From: Pseudomonas sp. FP2309
Lineage (GTDB): Bacteria > Pseudomonadota > Gammaproteobacteria > Pseudomonadales > Pseudomonadaceae
Length of the DNA: 64,000 bases
Reading direction: 5' to 3'
Assembly: GCF_030687575.1 (NCBI RefSeq)
Contig: NZ_CP117439.1
Span: 4,727,501-4,791,500 of the forward strand
The position numbers and the translations under genes are program-made. Below the pieces are notes generated by a model. The model ran no database searches. It worked only from the letters and a program-made list of their open reading frames with translations, and was not told the DNA's origin. How positions within the stretch are numbered: position 1 is the first letter of the stretch; every line of letters starts with the position of its first letter. Positions 38,359-50,039 of the stretch are shown here, piece by piece.

Positions 38359-40464
38359 TTAAACGCCCGAAGCCTTGGCTGCTGCTACGTCCTTGATGGA
38401 CAGCTTGATACGGCCGCGGTTGTCCACGTCCAGTACCAGCACTTCAACTTCCTGACCTTCTTTCAGAATGTCGGTCACCTTCTCAACGCGAGCATCGCTC
38501 AGCATGGAGATGTGCACCAGACCGTCTTTGCCTGGGAGGATGTTGACGAACGCGCCGAAGTCGACGATGCGCTCAACCTTACCGACGTAGATCTTGCCGA
38601 TCTCGGCCTCAGCGGTGATACCCAGGACGCGCTGGCGTGCTGCTTCAGCCGCTTCCTTGGTTTCGCCGAAGATCTTGATCGAACCGTCGTCTTCGATGTC
38701 GATCGAAGCCTTGGTTTCTTCACAGATCGCACGGATGGTCGCGCCGCCTTTACCGATAACATCACGGATTTTGTCGGTGTCGATTTTCATCGCGATCATG
38801 GTCGGAGCATTTTCCGACAGTTCGGTGCGGGACTGACCAATGATCTGGTTCATCTGGCCGAGGATGTTCAGGCGCGCTTCCAGGGCTTGGCCCAGAGCGA
38901 TTTCCATGATCTCTTCGGTGATGCCCTTGATCTTGATGTCCATCTGCAGCGCGGTCACACCTTTGGCGGTACCGGCTACTTTGAAGTCCATGTCGCCCAG
39001 GTGGTCTTCGTCACCCAGGATGTCAGTCAGGATCGCGAACTTCTCGCCTTCTTTAACCAGGCCCATGGCGATACCGGCAACCGGTGCCTTCATCGGCACA
39101 CCGGCGTCCATCAGCGCCAGGGAAGCGCCACACACGGAGGCCATGGAGCTGGAGCCGTTGGATTCGGTGATTTCCGATACCACACGGATAGTGTACGGGA
39201 ACACGTCAGCAGCAGGCAGCATGGCCTGAACCGAACGACGCGCCAGACGGCCGTGACCGATTTCGCGACGACCCGCGCCCCCCATACGACCACATTCGCC
39301 CACCGAGAACGGAGGGAAGTTGTAGTGCAGCATGAACGGGTCTTTTTTCTCGCCTTCCAGGGTGTCCAGCAGTTGCGCGTCACGGGCAGTACCCAGGGTC
39401 GCGACTACCAGAGCCTGAGTTTCACCACGGGTGAACAGCGCCGAACCGTGAGTCTTGGGCAGAACACCAACTTCGATGTTCAGCGGGCGCACGGTGCGCG
39501 TGTCGCGACCGTCGATACGTGGCTTGCCGTTAACGATGTTTTCGCGAACGGTGCGGTATTCGATTTCACCAAAGGCCGCCTTAACGTCGCTGGCGGAAGG
39601 CTGGCCTTCTTCGCCGGACAACTTGGCCACGACCTGGTCCTTCAACTCACCCAGGCGAGCGTAACGGTCGGCCTTGACGGTGATGGTGTAAGCGTCGGAG
39701 ATGGCAGCGCCGAACTCGGAGCGGATAGCGCCCAACAGTTCGGTGGCTTCCGGGGCAGCAGCCCAGGTCCAGGTAGGTTTGGCGGCTTCGGCAGCCAGTT
39801 CTTTGACCGCGTTGATCACAACCTGGAACTCGTCGTGAGCAAACAGCACAGCGCCCAGCATCTGGTCTTCGGTCAGCTCTTTGGCTTCCGACTCAACCAT
39901 CAATACGGCTTCGGACGTACCGGCAACGACCATGTCCAGGCTCGAGGCTTTCTGTTGCTCGTAAGTCGGGTTCAGCAGGTAGCCGGTGCTTTCGTGGAAT
40001 GCAACGCGGGCAGCGCCGATCGGACCATCGAAAGGAATGCCGGAGATCGCCAGGGCAGCCGAGGTACCGATCATCGCAGCGATGTCCGGATCGGTCTTCT
40101 TGCTGGTGGAAACGACGGTGCAGACAACCTGCACTTCGTTCATGAAGCCTTCTGGGAACAGCGGACGGATCGGACGGTCGATCAGTCGGGAAGTCAGGGT
40201 TTCTTTCTCGGAAGGACGGCCTTCGCGCTTGAAGAAACCGCCAGGGATCTTACCGGCAGCGTAAGTCTTTTCCTGGTAGTGAACGGAAAGAGGGAAGAAG
40301 CCTTTGCTTGGATCAGCGGTCTTGGCGCCAACAACGGTCACCAGTACGGTGACGTCATCATCAACGGTAACCAGCACTGCGCCGGAGGCTTGACGGGCAA
40401 TACGGCCTGTCTCGAGGGTAACGGTCGACTGACCGAACTGGAATTTTTTGATAACCGGGTTCAC
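38359..40464 (-). CDS. pnp: Pnp, polyribonucleotide nucleotidyltransferase (PNPase)
   Basis: PNPase degrades RNA 3'-5' by phosphorolysis and is a core part of the RNA degradosome. The 701-residue protein has two RNase PH domains (first third, and middle with [23 protein letters not shown]), then a KH domain ([15 protein letters not shown], about residue 560) and an S1 domain ([26 protein letters not shown], in residues 620-650). It follows rpsO, as in most gammaproteobacteria, and ends at a strong terminator. The rpsO-pnp spacer (40465-40658) can fold but I could not define an RNase III site. Confidence 0.97.
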   Translation of the reverse strand: MNPVIKKFQFGQSTVTLETGRIARQASGAVLVTVDDDVTVLVTVVGAKTADPSKGFFPLSVHYQEKTYAAGKIPGGFFKREGRPSEKETLTSRLIDRPIRPLFPEGFMNEVQVVCTVVSTSKKTDPDIAAMIGTSAALAISGIPFDGPIGAARVAFHESTGYLLNPTYEQQKASSLDMVVAGTSEAVLMVESEAKELTEDQMLGAVLFAHDEFQVVINAVKELAAEAAKPTWTWAAAPEATELLGAIRSEFGAAISDAYTITVKADRYARLGELKDQVVAKLSGEEGQPSASDVKAAFGEIEYRTVRENIVNGKPRIDGRDTRTVRPLNIEVGVLPKTHGSALFTRGETQALVVATLGTARDAQLLDTLEGEKKDPFMLHYNFPPFSVGECGRMGGAGRREIGHGRLARRSVQAMLPAADVFPYTIRVVSEITESNGSSSMASVCGASLALMDAGVPMKAPVAGIAMGLVKEGEKFAILTDILGDEDHLGDMDFKVAGTAKGVTALQMDIKIKGITEEIMEIALGQALEARLNILGQMNQIIGQSRTELSENAPTMIAMKIDTDKIRDVIGKGGATIRAICEETKASIDIEDDGSIKIFGETKEAAEAARQRVLGITAEAEIGKIYVGKVERIVDFGAFVNILPGKDGLVHISMLSDARVEKVTDILKEGQEVEVLVLDVDNRGRIKLSIKDVAAAKASGV

Positions 40465-40658
40465 GGTGTCCTACCTTCTTTGTGGCTCTTGGGGAACTTG
40501 TCTTCTTGCGAAATTCTTGGGCAATGTCGGGAGTCGGCCCGACCTTCGTCCAGGGTAAAACGTATAGCCAGATAAAACTTGAGGCTGGGAGCCTACCATG
40601 CGCCAGCGGGAATCCCGATGACACACGGCAGACAACCAACCTCTAGCGCAATCGCTTA

Positions 40659-40928
40659 TTAGCGACGCAGACCCAGGCGACCGATCAGAGCCTGATAACG
40701 ACCCAGATCCTTGCCTTTCAGGTAGTCCAGCAGCTTACGACGCTGGTTTACCATGCGGATCAGACCACGACGGGAGTGGTGGTCTTTACCGTTGGCCTTG
40801 AAGTGACCTTGCAGCTTGTTGATGTTGTGGGTCAGCAGTGCAACTTGCACTTCTGGCGAACCAGTGTCACCAACAGCTTGCTGATAGTCAGCTACGATTT
40901 GTGCTTTTTCTTGAACGTCGAGAGCCAT
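40659..40928 (-). CDS. rpsO: RpsO, 30S ribosomal protein S15
   Basis: S15 binds the central domain of 16S rRNA and is an early assembly protein. The 89-residue sequence is canonical: [24 protein letters not shown] [24 protein letters not shown], and [12 protein letters not shown] at the end. It is preceded by a leader with two hairpins (40948-40993), where S15 autoregulation is expected from E. coli. It lies between truB and pnp. Confidence 0.98.
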   Translation of the reverse strand: MALDVQEKAQIVADYQQAVGDTGSPEVQVALLTHNINKLQGHFKANGKDHHSRRGLIRMVNQRRKLLDYLKGKDLGRYQALIGRLGLRR

Positions 40929-40947
40929 GAGGCAATCCTTCTTTCAG

Positions 40948-40993
40948 GAGACCACCCAAGGGGCGGTCTCAACAGGCCAGGGACAAATCCCTG
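40948..40993 (-). promoter_or_regulatory. Structured rpsO leader
   Basis: Two stems precede rpsO. GAGACC (40948-40953) pairs with GGTCTC (40965-40970) with inner CCC/GGG, ending 20 bases before the ATG. CAGGGA (40978-40983) pairs with TCCCTG (40988-40993). S15 represses its own mRNA through such structures in E. coli. Use of these stems here is an inference. Confidence 0.5.
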
Positions 40994-41038
40994 TATCTAA
41001 AAATGAGTGTTGACCATGCCTGTTAACAGCCACACTCG

Positions 41039-41057
41039 TTCGGTCATTCTGACCGAA
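41039..41057. repeat. Inverted repeat across the truB stop codon
   Basis: TTCGGTCA (41039-41046) and TGACCGAA (41050-41057) form a perfect 8-bp stem that includes the truB stop. No T-run follows, so it may be a weak attenuator or processing site before rpsO. Confidence 0.5.
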
Positions 41058-41961
41058 TCAGTCGACGTGGCGCGATGCGCCCGTCTTCGCTCACTTCACC
41101 GATACCGATAAAGCGACCGTTGTGATCTTGTACTCGCACCATGCCGAACTTCGGGGCATCCGGGGCACGTACCGGCTGGCCGTTGAGCCAGTAGAACGCG
41201 CTGTGCTCCGAGAAGTGCAGCAATGGCCAATCCAGCAAACCGCTGTCCGAAGGCATCAGGAAGCGATCAACCGCTTCGTTGCCGCCTTCGGCATGTACCG
41301 CCTCCAACTCTTCCAGCGTGACCGTTTGGGCCAAGGTGAAAGGTCCGGCCTGGGTACGTCGCAATTCAGCGACGTATGCGCCACAGCCCAGTTGCTCACC
41401 GATATCTTCCACCAGGGTCCGGATATAGGTGCCTTTGCTGCAGTCCACTGCCAATCGGGCAGTGTCGCCTTCACAGGCGAGCAATTCGAGCCGGGCAATA
41501 GTAACAGAACGCGGTTCACGCTCCACCACTTCGCCCGCACGAGCCAGCTTGTAAAGAGGCTGTCCATCACGCTTGAGCGCCGAGTACATCGGCGGTATCT
41601 GACTGATTTGCCCACGAAAAGCGGGTAAAGCCGCTTCGATATCAGCGCGACCAACGGTCACGTCGCGAACCTGCAAAACATCACCTTCGGCGTCCGCCGT
41701 GGTGGTGGTTTTGCCCAGTTGCATCAGGGTTTCGTAACCCTTGTCGGAATCGAGCAGGTATTGCGAGAACTTGGTGGCCTCGCCAAAGCACAATGGCAGT
41801 ACACCAGTGGCCAGGGGGTCGAGGCTGCCGGTGTGCCCGGCTTTCTCGGCATTGAGCAGCCAGCGAACCTTCTGCAACGCGGCATTGGAGGTAAAACCAA
41901 TGGGTTTGTCGAGCAGAATGATGCCGCTGACGTTGCGACGGATACGTTTGACCTGAGCCAC
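41044..41961 (-). CDS. truB: TruB, tRNA pseudouridine-55 synthase
   Basis: TruB makes pseudouridine 55 in the T-loop of tRNAs. The 305-residue protein has the catalytic aspartate in [17 protein letters not shown] (about residue 47), the KGYE and [11 protein letters not shown] motifs and a C-terminal PUA-like domain. It starts three bases after the rbfA stop, within the rimP-nusA-infB-rbfA-truB operon. Confidence 0.97.
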   Translation of the reverse strand: MAQVKRIRRNVSGIILLDKPIGFTSNAALQKVRWLLNAEKAGHTGSLDPLATGVLPLCFGEATKFSQYLLDSDKGYETLMQLGKTTTTADAEGDVLQVRDVTVGRADIEAALPAFRGQISQIPPMYSALKRDGQPLYKLARAGEVVEREPRSVTIARLELLACEGDTARLAVDCSKGTYIRTLVEDIGEQLGCGAYVAELRRTQAGPFTLAQTVTLEELEAVHAEGGNEAVDRFLMPSDSGLLDWPLLHFSEHSAFYWLNGQPVRAPDAPKFGMVRVQDHNGRFIGIGEVSEDGRIAPRRLIRSE

Positions 41962-41964
41962 CGC

Positions 41965-42360
41965 TTACTCCTTGGCGTCTTCAGGTGTGGAAGGGTGCTG
42001 GCTGTCTTCAGCCACGGCGCGCTCGATCAGTGCCGACAGGTGCGCACCACGAACAACGCTTTCGTCGTAATGGAAGTGCAACTGCGGAACGCTGCGCAGT
42101 TTCATTTCACGGGCCAACTGCATGCGCAGAAAACCTGCGGCCGAGTTGAGCACCTTGATGCTTTGCGCGATTTCTTCGCTGCTGTCCTGGCCCATCACGG
42201 TGATGAAGATCTTGGCGTGACCCACGTCACGACTTACTTCAACGGCGGTGATGGTGACCAGGCCAACGCGTGGGTCTTTGACTTCGCGACGGATCAGTTG
42301 GGCCAGCTCACGCTGCATCTGATCGCCGATACGCTGGGTACGGCTGTATTCTTTTGCCAT
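41965..42360 (-). CDS. rbfA: RbfA, 30S ribosome-binding factor
   Basis: RbfA binds the 30S subunit and helps mature the 5' end of 16S rRNA, especially in the cold. The 131-residue protein shows the family pattern [25 protein letters not shown], the KH-like [14 protein letters not shown] and [14 protein letters not shown]. It lies between infB (159 bases upstream) and truB. The infB-rbfA gap contains an imperfect hairpin (42417-42446). Confidence 0.96.
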   Translation of the reverse strand: MAKEYSRTQRIGDQMQRELAQLIRREVKDPRVGLVTITAVEVSRDVGHAKIFITVMGQDSSEEIAQSIKVLNSAAGFLRMQLAREMKLRSVPQLHFHYDESVVRGAHLSALIERAVAEDSQHPSTPEDAKE

Positions 42361-42416
42361 GTCTTGTTACCTGTTACTGCCACACGGTGAAACCCGTGGG
42401 GTCTGAAAGCGGCAAA

Positions 42417-42446
42417 CGCCCGGCCTGACAAAAGCCAGACCGGGCG
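42417..42446 (-). terminator. Hairpin between infB and rbfA
   Basis: CGCCCGG-C-CTG (42417-42427) pairs with CAG-A-CCGGGCG (42436-42446) with one mismatch. On the minus strand it is followed by GTTTGCC, not a full T-run. Expect partial termination or processing rather than a full stop, since rbfA lies just downstream. Confidence 0.45.
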
Positions 42447-42519
42447 TTGCGTTTAGAGTCCTGACACGGCGCGGGGCATGTGCATGCCCGCGCGCTGCGC
42501 GGCTCCTGAAGTGCGCGAG

Positions 42520-45039
42520 TCAGAGGCTGCGAGCAACCTGGACCTTCTCGTAGACTTCGATCTTGTCGCCAGCTTTGACGTCGTTGTAGCTCTTGACGCC
42601 GATACCGCATTCCATGCCGGCACGCACTTCGGAAGCGTCATCCTTGAAGCGGCGCAGGGATTCCAGCTCGCCTTCAAAGATAACGATGTCTTCACGCAGC
42701 ACACGGATTGGACGGTTACGGTGCACAACACCTTCGATAACCATGCAACCGGCGATCGCGCCGAATTTCGGCGAACGGAACACGTCACGCACCTCGGCAA
42801 CACCCAGGATATTCTCCCGAACGTCGCTGCCAAGCATGCCGGTGAGGGCTTTCTTGACGTCTTCGATGATGTCGTAGATGACGTTGTAGTAACGCATGTC
42901 CAGGCCTTCCTGCTCGACGATCTTGCGAGCGCCAGCATCGGCACGCACGTTGAAACCGAACAGTACAGCGTTGGAAGCCAGTGCCAGGTTGGCGTCGGAC
43001 TCGGTGATACCACCGACACCGCCACCCACGACACGCACTTGCACTTCGTCGTTACCCAGGCCGTTCAAGGCGCCGTTCAACGCTTCGAGAGAACCACGGA
43101 CGTCAGATTTGAGGACGATGTTGAGCGTCTTCTTCTCTGCCTGACCCATGTTCTCAAAGATGTTTTCCAGCTTGCCGGCGTGAGCGCGAGCCAGTTTGAC
43201 TTCGCGGAACTTGCCTTGACGGAAGAGAGCCACTTCACGGGCTTTCTTCTCGTCTGCAACTACGCTCATCTCGTCGCCAGCGTCAGGGGTACCATCCAGG
43301 CCGAGAATCTCGACAGGGATGGAAGGACCGGCTTCCTTGATCGGCTTGCCGTTTTCGTCGAGCATGGCACGTACGCGGCCATAGTTCGAACCGACCAGCA
43401 CCATGTCGCCTTGGCGCAGGGTACCGTCTTGAACCAGTACGGTTGCAACCGGACCACGACCCTTGTCGAGGCGCGATTCAACCACCACACCACGACCTGG
43501 CGCCGATGGGGTTGCCTTGAGCTCAAGTACTTCAGCTTGCAGCAGGACCGCTTCGAGCAGTTCGTCTACACCAGTACCGACTTTCGCCGAAACCGAAACG
43601 AACGGCGTATCACCGCCCCACTCTTCGGAAGTCACGCCGTGAACCGACAGCTCGCTACGAATGCGATCCAGATCGGCGCCCGGCTTGTCGATCTTGTTCA
43701 CTGCAACCACCAGTGGAACACCCGCAGCCTTGGCATGCTGGACAGCTTCAATGGTCTGCGGCATTACGCCGTCGTCCGCTGCCACTACCAGGATCACAAT
43801 GTCAGTCGCCTTGGCGCCACGGGCACGCATTGCGGTAAACGCGGCGTGACCCGGGGTGTCGAGGAAGGTGACCATGCCGCGCTCGGTTTCAACGTGGTAA
43901 GCACCGATGTGCTGGGTGATACCACCGGCTTCGCCAGCAGCTACCTTGGCACGACGGATGTAGTCGAGCAGCGATGTCTTACCATGGTCAACGTGTCCCA
44001 TTACGGTCACAACTGGCGCACGGGAGAACGTCTCACCTTCAAACTTCAGGGACTCGGCCAGGGAGTCTTCCAGGGCCGTGTCGCTGACCAGGGTCACTTT
44101 GTGGCCCAACTCTTCAGCCACGAGCTGAGCAGTTTCCTGATCAAGCACTTGGTTGATGGTCGCTGGAGTACCCAGTTTGAACATGAACTTGATGATTTCA
44201 GCAGCCTTGACCGACATCTGATTGGCGAGGTCGCCAACAGTGATGGTCTCGCCGATCTGGACATCACGCACGACAGGGCCGGTTGGGCTCTGGAAACCGT
44301 GAGCGTTGCGCTTCTTCAGCTTGGCCTTGCCGCGACCACCACGACGGAAACCATCGCTTTCTTCGTCGGTAGTACGTGGAGCAACGCGCGGCGCAGGCGC
44401 CTTCTCTTTGACCGAAGCACGATGTGGAGCGTTTTTGCGCTCGCCATCGCCGCCGCCGCCACGACGATTGTTATCGTCGGCGCGTGGCTTATCCGGACGA
44501 CGCGGCTCTTCGCGCTTGCGGGCATCGGCAGCAGGTGCCGCGGCAACCGGAGCGGCCTCACGCACAGCTTCTACAGGAGCGCTAGGCGTGGCGACTGCTT
44601 CGGTGGAAGCAGGTTGCGCAGCAGCAGGCTGGCTACGCGCTTCTTCTTCGGCGCGACGCTTGGCTTCTTCTTCAGCCTTCTGACGAGCAGCATTTTCTAC
44701 TGCGCGACGCTCTTCCAGATCGCGTTTGCGCTCGGCTTCGATTTCTTCCGGGCTGCGCTGCACGAAGACTTTCTTCTTGCGCACTTCAACGCTGATGCTT
44801 TTGCTACCAGCAACACGCAGGGTGCTGGTGGTTTTGCGCTGCAATGTAATCTTGCGCGGTTCTTCCACTTTCGCCTTGTGGCTGCTTTTCAAGTGAGTCA
44901 GCAAAGACTGCTTCTCACTATCGCTCACACCTTCATCGGCGGCGGTGTGCGGCAGACCTGCCTCACGCATCTGCTGCAACAGGCGCTCTACCGGTGTTTT
45001 GACCTCATCGGCCAGTTGTTTCACCGTGACTTGCGTCAT
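42520..45039 (-). CDS. infB: InfB, translation initiation factor IF-2
   Basis: IF-2 is the GTPase that brings fMet-tRNA to the 30S subunit and joins the subunits. The 839-residue protein has the N-terminal IF2_N domain ([19 protein letters not shown]), a long charged Ala/Glu/Arg linker (residues 90-290) and a second IF2_N domain. The G domain has [15 protein letters not shown] (about residue 348), [12 protein letters not shown] and NKIDKP, followed by domains II-IV. It sits next to the initiator tRNA gene. Its start is 27 bases after the nusA stop. Confidence 0.97.
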   Translation of the reverse strand: MTQVTVKQLADEVKTPVERLLQQMREAGLPHTAADEGVSDSEKQSLLTHLKSSHKAKVEEPRKITLQRKTTSTLRVAGSKSISVEVRKKKVFVQRSPEEIEAERKRDLEERRAVENAARQKAEEEAKRRAEEEARSQPAAAQPASTEAVATPSAPVEAVREAAPVAAAPAADARKREEPRRPDKPRADDNNRRGGGGDGERKNAPHRASVKEKAPAPRVAPRTTDEESDGFRRGGRGKAKLKKRNAHGFQSPTGPVVRDVQIGETITVGDLANQMSVKAAEIIKFMFKLGTPATINQVLDQETAQLVAEELGHKVTLVSDTALEDSLAESLKFEGETFSRAPVVTVMGHVDHGKTSLLDYIRRAKVAAGEAGGITQHIGAYHVETERGMVTFLDTPGHAAFTAMRARGAKATDIVILVVAADDGVMPQTIEAVQHAKAAGVPLVVAVNKIDKPGADLDRIRSELSVHGVTSEEWGGDTPFVSVSAKVGTGVDELLEAVLLQAEVLELKATPSAPGRGVVVESRLDKGRGPVATVLVQDGTLRQGDMVLVGSNYGRVRAMLDENGKPIKEAGPSIPVEILGLDGTPDAGDEMSVVADEKKAREVALFRQGKFREVKLARAHAGKLENIFENMGQAEKKTLNIVLKSDVRGSLEALNGALNGLGNDEVQVRVVGGGVGGITESDANLALASNAVLFGFNVRADAGARKIVEQEGLDMRYYNVIYDIIEDVKKALTGMLGSDVRENILGVAEVRDVFRSPKFGAIAGCMVIEGVVHRNRPIRVLREDIVIFEGELESLRRFKDDASEVRAGMECGIGVKSYNDVKAGDKIEVYEKVQVARSL

Positions 45040-45066
45040 GCATTTCTCTCCTCAGGCCGCGCCTAA

Positions 45067-46548
45067 TTACTCGAACCAATGGGCTCGGGCGGCCATGATC
45101 AACTTGCCGGCACGATCATCGTCAATGCCGTCGATGTCGAGCAGATCGTCAATAGACTGCTCGGCCAGGTCTTCGCGGGTAATTACGCCGCGCACCGCCA
45201 GTTCCATCGCCAAATCCTTGTCCATACCCTCAAGCGAGAGCAGGTCTTCGGCCGGATGGGCGTCTGCCAGCTTTTCCTCAGTAGCGATGGCTTTAGTCAA
45301 CAAACGATCCTTGGCCCGAGCGCGAAGCTCGTTGACGGTGTCTTCGTCAAAGCCGTCGATGTTGAGCATTTCTTCCAACGGTACGTAGGCAATCTCTTCC
45401 AGGCTGGTGAAGCCTTCATCTACCAGTACCTGTGCCAGGTCTTCATCGACTTCCAACTCTTCGATGAAGTTGCGCAGGATGTCACCGGTTTCAGCTTGCT
45501 GCTTAGCCTGGATGTCCGATTCGGTCATCACGTTCAGGGTCCAACCGGTCAGTTGGCTGGCCAGACGCACGTTCTGACCACCACGACCGATGGCCTGAGC
45601 CAGATTGTCTGCGCCAACGGCGATGTCCATTGCATGGGCATCTTCGTCAACGATAATTGCCGCCACTTCAGCTGGCGACATGGCGTTGATCACGAACTGC
45701 GCCGGGTTATCGTCCCACAGGACGATGTCCACACGCTCACCGCCCAACTCGCCCGAAACTGCCTGGACACGCGAACCGCGCATACCAATGCACGCGCCTT
45801 GCGGGTCGATGCGTTTATCTTTGGAGCGAACCGCGATCTTGGCACGCGAACCCGGGTCACGGGACGCAGCCATCACTTCGATCAGGCCTTCAGCAATTTC
45901 CGGCACTTCAATACGGAACAGTTCGATCAGCATTTCCGGCGCAGTACGCGACAGGATCAACTGAGGGCCACGGTTCTCGGTGCGGATTTCCTTGAGCAGC
46001 GCACGCAGACGCACGCCGACACGGAAGGTTTCGCGAGAGATGATGTCTTCGCGGGCCAGCAACGCCTCGGCGTTGTTACCCAGGTCCACGATCACGTTGT
46101 CGCGCGTCACTTTTTTCACGGTGCCGGAGATGATTTCACCCAGGCGTTCGCGATAGGCGTCAACGACTTGAGCGCGCTCAGCTTCGCGAACCTTCTGCAC
46201 GATCACCTGTTTAGCGGTCTGTGCAGCAATACGGCCGAATTCGATCGACTCGATCTTTTCTTCGACAACATCACCGACCTTGGCGCCAGGGTGCGTTTCG
46301 GCAACCTTGCTTGGCCAGGTTTCGATGGCCGGATCATCAAGATCGGCTTCTTCGACGACCGTCCAGCGACGGAAAGTCTCATAGGCACCCGTGTGGCGGT
46401 TGATTTCCACACGCAGATCAACTTCGTCTTCAAAACGCTTTTTGGTAGCGGTGGCCAGGGCCAGCTCCAGCGCTTCAAAAATCACGTTTGCCGGTACGCC
46501 CTTTTCATTGGATACCGACTCAACAACCAGCAGTACTTCTTTGCTCAT
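45067..46548 (-). CDS. nusA: NusA, transcription termination/antitermination factor
   Basis: NusA binds RNA polymerase and controls pausing, termination and rRNA antitermination. The 493-residue protein has an N-terminal polymerase-binding domain ([15 protein letters not shown]), an S1 domain, two KH domains (including [24 protein letters not shown] and [13 protein letters not shown]) and two C-terminal acidic repeats. ATG 46548 gives the family N-terminus MSKEVLL. The reading frame is open seven codons further up but without support. It lies between rimP and infB. Confidence 0.97.
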   Translation of the reverse strand: MSKEVLLVVESVSNEKGVPANVIFEALELALATATKKRFEDEVDLRVEINRHTGAYETFRRWTVVEEADLDDPAIETWPSKVAETHPGAKVGDVVEEKIESIEFGRIAAQTAKQVIVQKVREAERAQVVDAYRERLGEIISGTVKKVTRDNVIVDLGNNAEALLAREDIISRETFRVGVRLRALLKEIRTENRGPQLILSRTAPEMLIELFRIEVPEIAEGLIEVMAASRDPGSRAKIAVRSKDKRIDPQGACIGMRGSRVQAVSGELGGERVDIVLWDDNPAQFVINAMSPAEVAAIIVDEDAHAMDIAVGADNLAQAIGRGGQNVRLASQLTGWTLNVMTESDIQAKQQAETGDILRNFIEELEVDEDLAQVLVDEGFTSLEEIAYVPLEEMLNIDGFDEDTVNELRARAKDRLLTKAIATEEKLADAHPAEDLLSLEGMDKDLAMELAVRGVITREDLAEQSIDDLLDIDGIDDDRAGKLIMAARAHWFE

Positions 46549-46595
46549 CGTACGCCTCGCCTTTCGCAAGCCATTGGATCCGCGGGATCCGCGTC

Positions 46596-47054
46596 TCAGT
46601 CAAAACTGGGAATAATGTTGGCCTTGTCGATCATATCGATCGGCAACAGAAATTCATGGTCTTCTACCTGCACCACGACATCCTGCTCTTCTACACCGCG
46701 CAGAAGGCCCTGAAAGTTGCGTCGCCCTTCAAAAGGCGATCGCAGCTTGATCTTCACTTGTTCACCGGCAAATTTTGCAAACTGATCAATAGTGAACAGT
46801 GGGCGTTCCATGCCTGGCGAGGAAACTTCGAGGGTGTATTCAACGGAAATCGGATCTTCAACATCCAACACACCGCTGATCTGACGGCTGACAATGGCAC
46901 AATCGTCCACCAGCACGCCGCCCTCTTTATCGATATAAACGCGCAACATTGAGTGGCGACCTTGAGCCGAAAACTCAATACCCCAGCATTCATAGCCTAG
47001 GGCCACGACCACCGGGGCCAGCAAGGCCTGCAACTCTTCTAGCTTGCTCGACAC
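46596..47054 (-). CDS. rimP: RimP, 30S ribosome maturation factor
   Basis: RimP binds free 30S subunits and aids late assembly near ribosomal protein S12. I start at GTG 47054 (reading [16 protein letters not shown], 152 residues), because GAGGGGG lies six bases upstream. The ATG at 47072 would place that ribosome site inside the gene. Family features include [43 protein letters not shown] (two-domain fold) and [10 protein letters not shown]. It is the first protein gene after tRNA-fMet, the conserved metY-rimP-nusA-infB arrangement. Confidence 0.95.
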   Translation of the reverse strand: MSSKLEELQALLAPVVVALGYECWGIEFSAQGRHSMLRVYIDKEGGVLVDDCAIVSRQISGVLDVEDPISVEYTLEVSSPGMERPLFTIDQFAKFAGEQVKIKLRSPFEGRRNFQGLLRGVEEQDVVVQVEDHEFLLPIDMIDKANIIPSFD

Positions 47055-47092
47055 CTGAACCCCCTCGTGCATGTATGTGCATGCTGTGCAAA

Positions 47093-47117
47093 ATAAAAAA
47101 ATGGGCGAAACGCCCAT
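47093..47117 (-). terminator. Intrinsic terminator between tRNA-fMet and rimP
   Basis: ATGGGCG (47101-47107), loop AAA, CGCCCAT (47111-47117), with seven T residues on the minus strand. It is the second of two terminators ahead of rimP and could act as an attenuator for the rimP-nusA-infB operon. Confidence 0.85.
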
Positions 47118-47162
47118 CCTTGAAACGCCGTCGAACAGCGGCGTTGAAAGTGTCCAGCTAAC

Positions 47163-47184
47163 AAAAAGCCCCTTAAAAGGGGCT
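47163..47184 (-). terminator. Intrinsic terminator directly after tRNA-fMet
   Basis: AGCCCCTT (47167-47174) and AAGGGGCT (47177-47184) form a tight stem followed by a T-run on the minus strand, ten bases after the tRNA 3' end. Confidence 0.85.
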
Positions 47185-47194
47185 CCGCTAAAAC

Positions 47195-47271
<77 letters not shown>

Positions 47272-47334
47272 ACAAAGCTGGGGCGGAAGTATACGACCGA
47301 TCCCTTACAGGGTCAATGTAACCTTCCACCTACA

Positions 47335-47356
47335 AGAAAGCCCGCAACAGCGGGCT
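47335..47356 (-). terminator. Hairpin between tRNA-Leu and tRNA-fMet
   Basis: AGCCCGC (47339-47345), loop AACA, GCGGGCT (47350-47356), followed on the minus strand by TTCTT. A weak terminator or tRNA processing element. Confidence 0.6.
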
Positions 47357-47367
47357 CTCCTGATAAT

Positions 47368-47453
47368 TGGTACCGAGAAGGGGACTCGAACCCCTACACC
47401 CTATGGGCACAACCACCTCAAGGTTGCGTGTCTACCAATTCCACCACCTCGGC
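47368..47453 (-). tRNA. tRNA-Leu (GAG)
   Basis: The 86-base minus-strand sequence starts GCCGAGGTGGTGGAA and ends GGTACCA with encoded CCA. It has the long variable arm of a class II tRNA and a GAG anticodon (complement of 47417-47419). It lies between secG and tRNA-fMet. Confidence 0.97.
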
Positions 47454-47475
47454 AATACAGCGTTTAAAACCCTTC

Positions 47476-47859
47476 TTACTTCTGCTCTTGAGCTGGAGGT
47501 ACGTCAGTCGCTGGAGTAGCCGACTTTTGCTCTTGAAGCACCGGGACATCATCAGAAGCCGGCTTTGCTTTTGGCACTTCCAACACTGCTGGGTTTGGCA
47601 AACCTACTTGAGTCAGCGCATGAGCTTTCCCTTTAGCAAAGTAACCTAACCCCAAGCTGGTTATGAAGAAACCGGCGGCAAGTATAGCAGTAAACTTACT
47701 AAGAAAGGTAGAGGAACCTTGGCTTCCGAACACAGTATTTGAAGCACCTGCACCGAAAGACGCACCAGCATCCGCACCTTTACCCTGTTGCAACAAAACC
47801 AGGGCAACTACGCCCAAGGCAGCCAACAGATGAAAAACGACTACGACTGTTTCCAGCAT
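47476..47859 (-). CDS. secG: SecG, preprotein translocase subunit
   Basis: SecG is the small inner-membrane subunit that assists SecYE-SecA translocation. From ATG 47859 the 127-residue protein begins [30 protein letters not shown] (membrane segment 1), followed by the conserved [19 protein letters not shown] loop and a second membrane segment (about residues 53-72). The C-terminal tail is Pro/Ala/Lys-rich with two similar copies of a DVP..QEQK motif. It lies four bases downstream of tpiA, and is followed by tRNA-Leu. Confidence 0.95.
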   Translation of the reverse strand: MLETVVVVFHLLAALGVVALVLLQQGKGADAGASFGAGASNTVFGSQGSSTFLSKFTAILAAGFFITSLGLGYFAKGKAHALTQVGLPNPAVLEVPKAKPASDDVPVLQEQKSATPATDVPPAQEQK

Positions 47860-47863
47860 TTTT

Positions 47864-48619
47864 TCAGTTTCCCGCGGCGCGACAAATCGCACCGAACTCA
47901 TCTGCATTCAGGGAAGCTCCACCAATGAGCCCCCCATCGATATCCGGCATGCCGAACAGTTCGACCGCATTGGCCGCCTTCACGCTGCCGCCGTATAGAA
48001 GCCGCACACCTTGTGCAACCTCAGAATTCTCTGCCGCCAACTGCGCCCGGATGGCTGCGTGCACATCCTGCGCCTGTTGCGGTGTAGCAGTCAGCCCGGT
48101 ACCAATGGCCCAGACCGGCTCGTAAGCAATTACTGCCTTTGCAAACGCACCAACACCCAGCTCCTCGATGATGCTGCCCAGCTGACGCGAGACAACTTCA
48201 AGAGTTTTGCCAGACTCACGCTGCTCAAGGGTCTCCCCTATGCACAACACCGGAGTCAAACCACAAGCCTGCGCTGCCGCGAACTTGCGATTGAGTGTCC
48301 CATCACGCTCGCCCATCATCTGACGACGCTCGGAGTGCCCGACAAGCACATAGGAACAACCCGCATCAACCAACTGACTGGGAGCAATCTCACCGGTCAG
48401 CGCACCTTGCATGGCTTCCACCGCAGAATTCTGCGCGCCGACCTGGATCGACTTACCTTTCAAGCCATCAACCACTTGGGTGATATGCAAGCAAGGCGGG
48501 AAAACCGCGATATCAACACCGCCAGGCAAGGCCAGGTGACGAAGGCCATTGATCAGCTCAGCGACACTGGCGCGGGTACCGTGCATCTTCCAGTTACCAG
48601 CTACCATAGTGCGACGCAT
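47864..48619 (-). CDS. tpiA: TpiA, triosephosphate isomerase
   Basis: TpiA interconverts dihydroxyacetone phosphate and glyceraldehyde 3-phosphate. The 251-residue TIM-barrel protein shows the catalytic lysine in AGNWKMHG, the histidine in VLVGHSERR and the glutamate in [11 protein letters not shown], as well as the phosphate-binding YGGSVKAAN. It lies between glmM and secG, with secG four bases downstream. Confidence 0.97.
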   Translation of the reverse strand: MRRTMVAGNWKMHGTRASVAELINGLRHLALPGGVDIAVFPPCLHITQVVDGLKGKSIQVGAQNSAVEAMQGALTGEIAPSQLVDAGCSYVLVGHSERRQMMGERDGTLNRKFAAAQACGLTPVLCIGETLEQRESGKTLEVVSRQLGSIIEELGVGAFAKAVIAYEPVWAIGTGLTATPQQAQDVHAAIRAQLAAENSEVAQGVRLLYGGSVKAANAVELFGMPDIDGGLIGGASLNADEFGAICRAAGN

Positions 48620-48685
48620 GCTGTACCTCGTCGGTCAAAGTGGGCGCAGATGTTACCCAACCACATCATCACTGGCAAGCCGAAT

Positions 48686-50023
48686 TCAGGCGCAAACTTC
48701 AGTTACTAGTTTTGCCAGGTCTTCGGCGTGGCCGCGAACCTGCATTTCGTCGTCCCCTTCGACCATAACGCGCACCAGAGGCTCTGTGCCGGACTTGCGC
48801 AGCAGTACGCGTCCACGCCCCGCCATTGCCAGGGTTACACGCTCGCACGCCTCTTTGATAGCTGGGTGCTCAATAGGGTTCTCTGCGCCGGAGAAGCGCA
48901 CGTTAAGCAAGACTTGCGGGCATTTGCGCAGCGCCTGACGCGCCTGGGCCAAACTCTCCTCACGACGGCGCAACGCAAGCAGCACCTGCAACGCAGCAAT
49001 GATCGCATCCCCCGTGGTGGTGTGCTGGAAGCACACAACATGCCCCGAGTTCTCACCACCTATCTGCCAGTTACGCTCCAGGAGCTCGGCAATGACATAA
49101 CGGTCACCGACATTGGCACGGACAAACGGAATGCCCAGATCCGCCAGCGCCAACTCAAGCCCCAGATTGCTCATCAATGTACCGACGACACCGCCCTGCA
49201 GCTTGTTACGCTCGTGCAGGTCGCGAGCAATGATAAACAACAGGTCATCACCATCCACCACCGCACCCGTGTGATCCACCATCAATACACGGTCACCATC
49301 TCCATCAAACGCAATGCCCAGGTCGGCATGCTCAGCGAGCACAGCTGCCTGCAATTGCTCCATATGAGTGGAACCGCAGTTGTCGTTAATGTTCAGCCCA
49401 TTAGGCTGAGCCGAAAGCACCGTCACGTCCGCACCCAACTCCTTGAAGACGCTCGGAGCAACCTTGTAGGTCGCGCCATGGGCGCAGTCGACAACGATCT
49501 TCAGGCCGGCGAAATTAGTGCTGGTGGGTACGCTGCTTTTGCAAAATTCGATATAGCGGCCGGACGCGTCATTAATCCGCGATACCTTGCCCAGCTTGCT
49601 GGACTCAACCACCGTCATCGGCGCATCCAACAGCTCTTCAATCATCAGCTCGATTTCGTCCGGGAGCTTGGTGCCCTGACCCGAGAAGAATTTGATGCCA
49701 TTGTCATCATGGGGGTTGTGCGAAGCACTGATCACGATACCGGCTTCAGCGTGGAAAGTACGCGTCAGATAAGCGATCGCAGGCGTAGGCATTGGCCCCA
49801 GCAACATCACATCCGCACCCGCAGCGGACAGCCCGGCCTCAAGTGCGGACTCAAACATGTACCCAGAGATTCGGGTGTCCTTGCCCACCAGGATGCGGCA
49901 AGCGCCCATACTGCGGAACGCCATGCCTGCCGCCCACCCCAGTTTGAGCATGAAATCTGGAGTAATCGGAAATTCGCCGACCCGACCACGAATACCATCG
50001 GTACCAAAGTATTTTTTAGTCAT
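48686..50023 (-). CDS. glmM: GlmM, phosphoglucosamine mutase
   Basis: GlmM converts glucosamine 6-phosphate to the 1-phosphate for UDP-GlcNAc and cell-wall synthesis. The 445-residue protein has the phosphoserine loop [15 protein letters not shown] (Ser about residue 102), the metal loop FDGDGDR, the sugar loop GENSGH and the phosphate loop [12 protein letters not shown]. It follows folP by 16 bases, in the ftsH-folP-glmM order common in gammaproteobacteria. Confidence 0.97.
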   Translation of the reverse strand: MTKKYFGTDGIRGRVGEFPITPDFMLKLGWAAGMAFRSMGACRILVGKDTRISGYMFESALEAGLSAAGADVMLLGPMPTPAIAYLTRTFHAEAGIVISASHNPHDDNGIKFFSGQGTKLPDEIELMIEELLDAPMTVVESSKLGKVSRINDASGRYIEFCKSSVPTSTNFAGLKIVVDCAHGATYKVAPSVFKELGADVTVLSAQPNGLNINDNCGSTHMEQLQAAVLAEHADLGIAFDGDGDRVLMVDHTGAVVDGDDLLFIIARDLHERNKLQGGVVGTLMSNLGLELALADLGIPFVRANVGDRYVIAELLERNWQIGGENSGHVVCFQHTTTGDAIIAALQVLLALRRREESLAQARQALRKCPQVLLNVRFSGAENPIEHPAIKEACERVTLAMAGRGRVLLRKSGTEPLVRVMVEGDDEMQVRGHAEDLAKLVTEVCA

Positions 50024-50039
50024 AAGTGCTCCATCATTC

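Noticed and set aside
38512..40575. 687-codon open frame opposite pnp
   Set aside because: Antisense shadow of a certain gene in GC-rich DNA; no family resemblance, composition follows the reverse of pnp codons.
42478..45066. 862-codon open frame opposite infB
   Set aside because: Spans the whole infB gene antisense; no recognisable domain and no ribosome-binding site.
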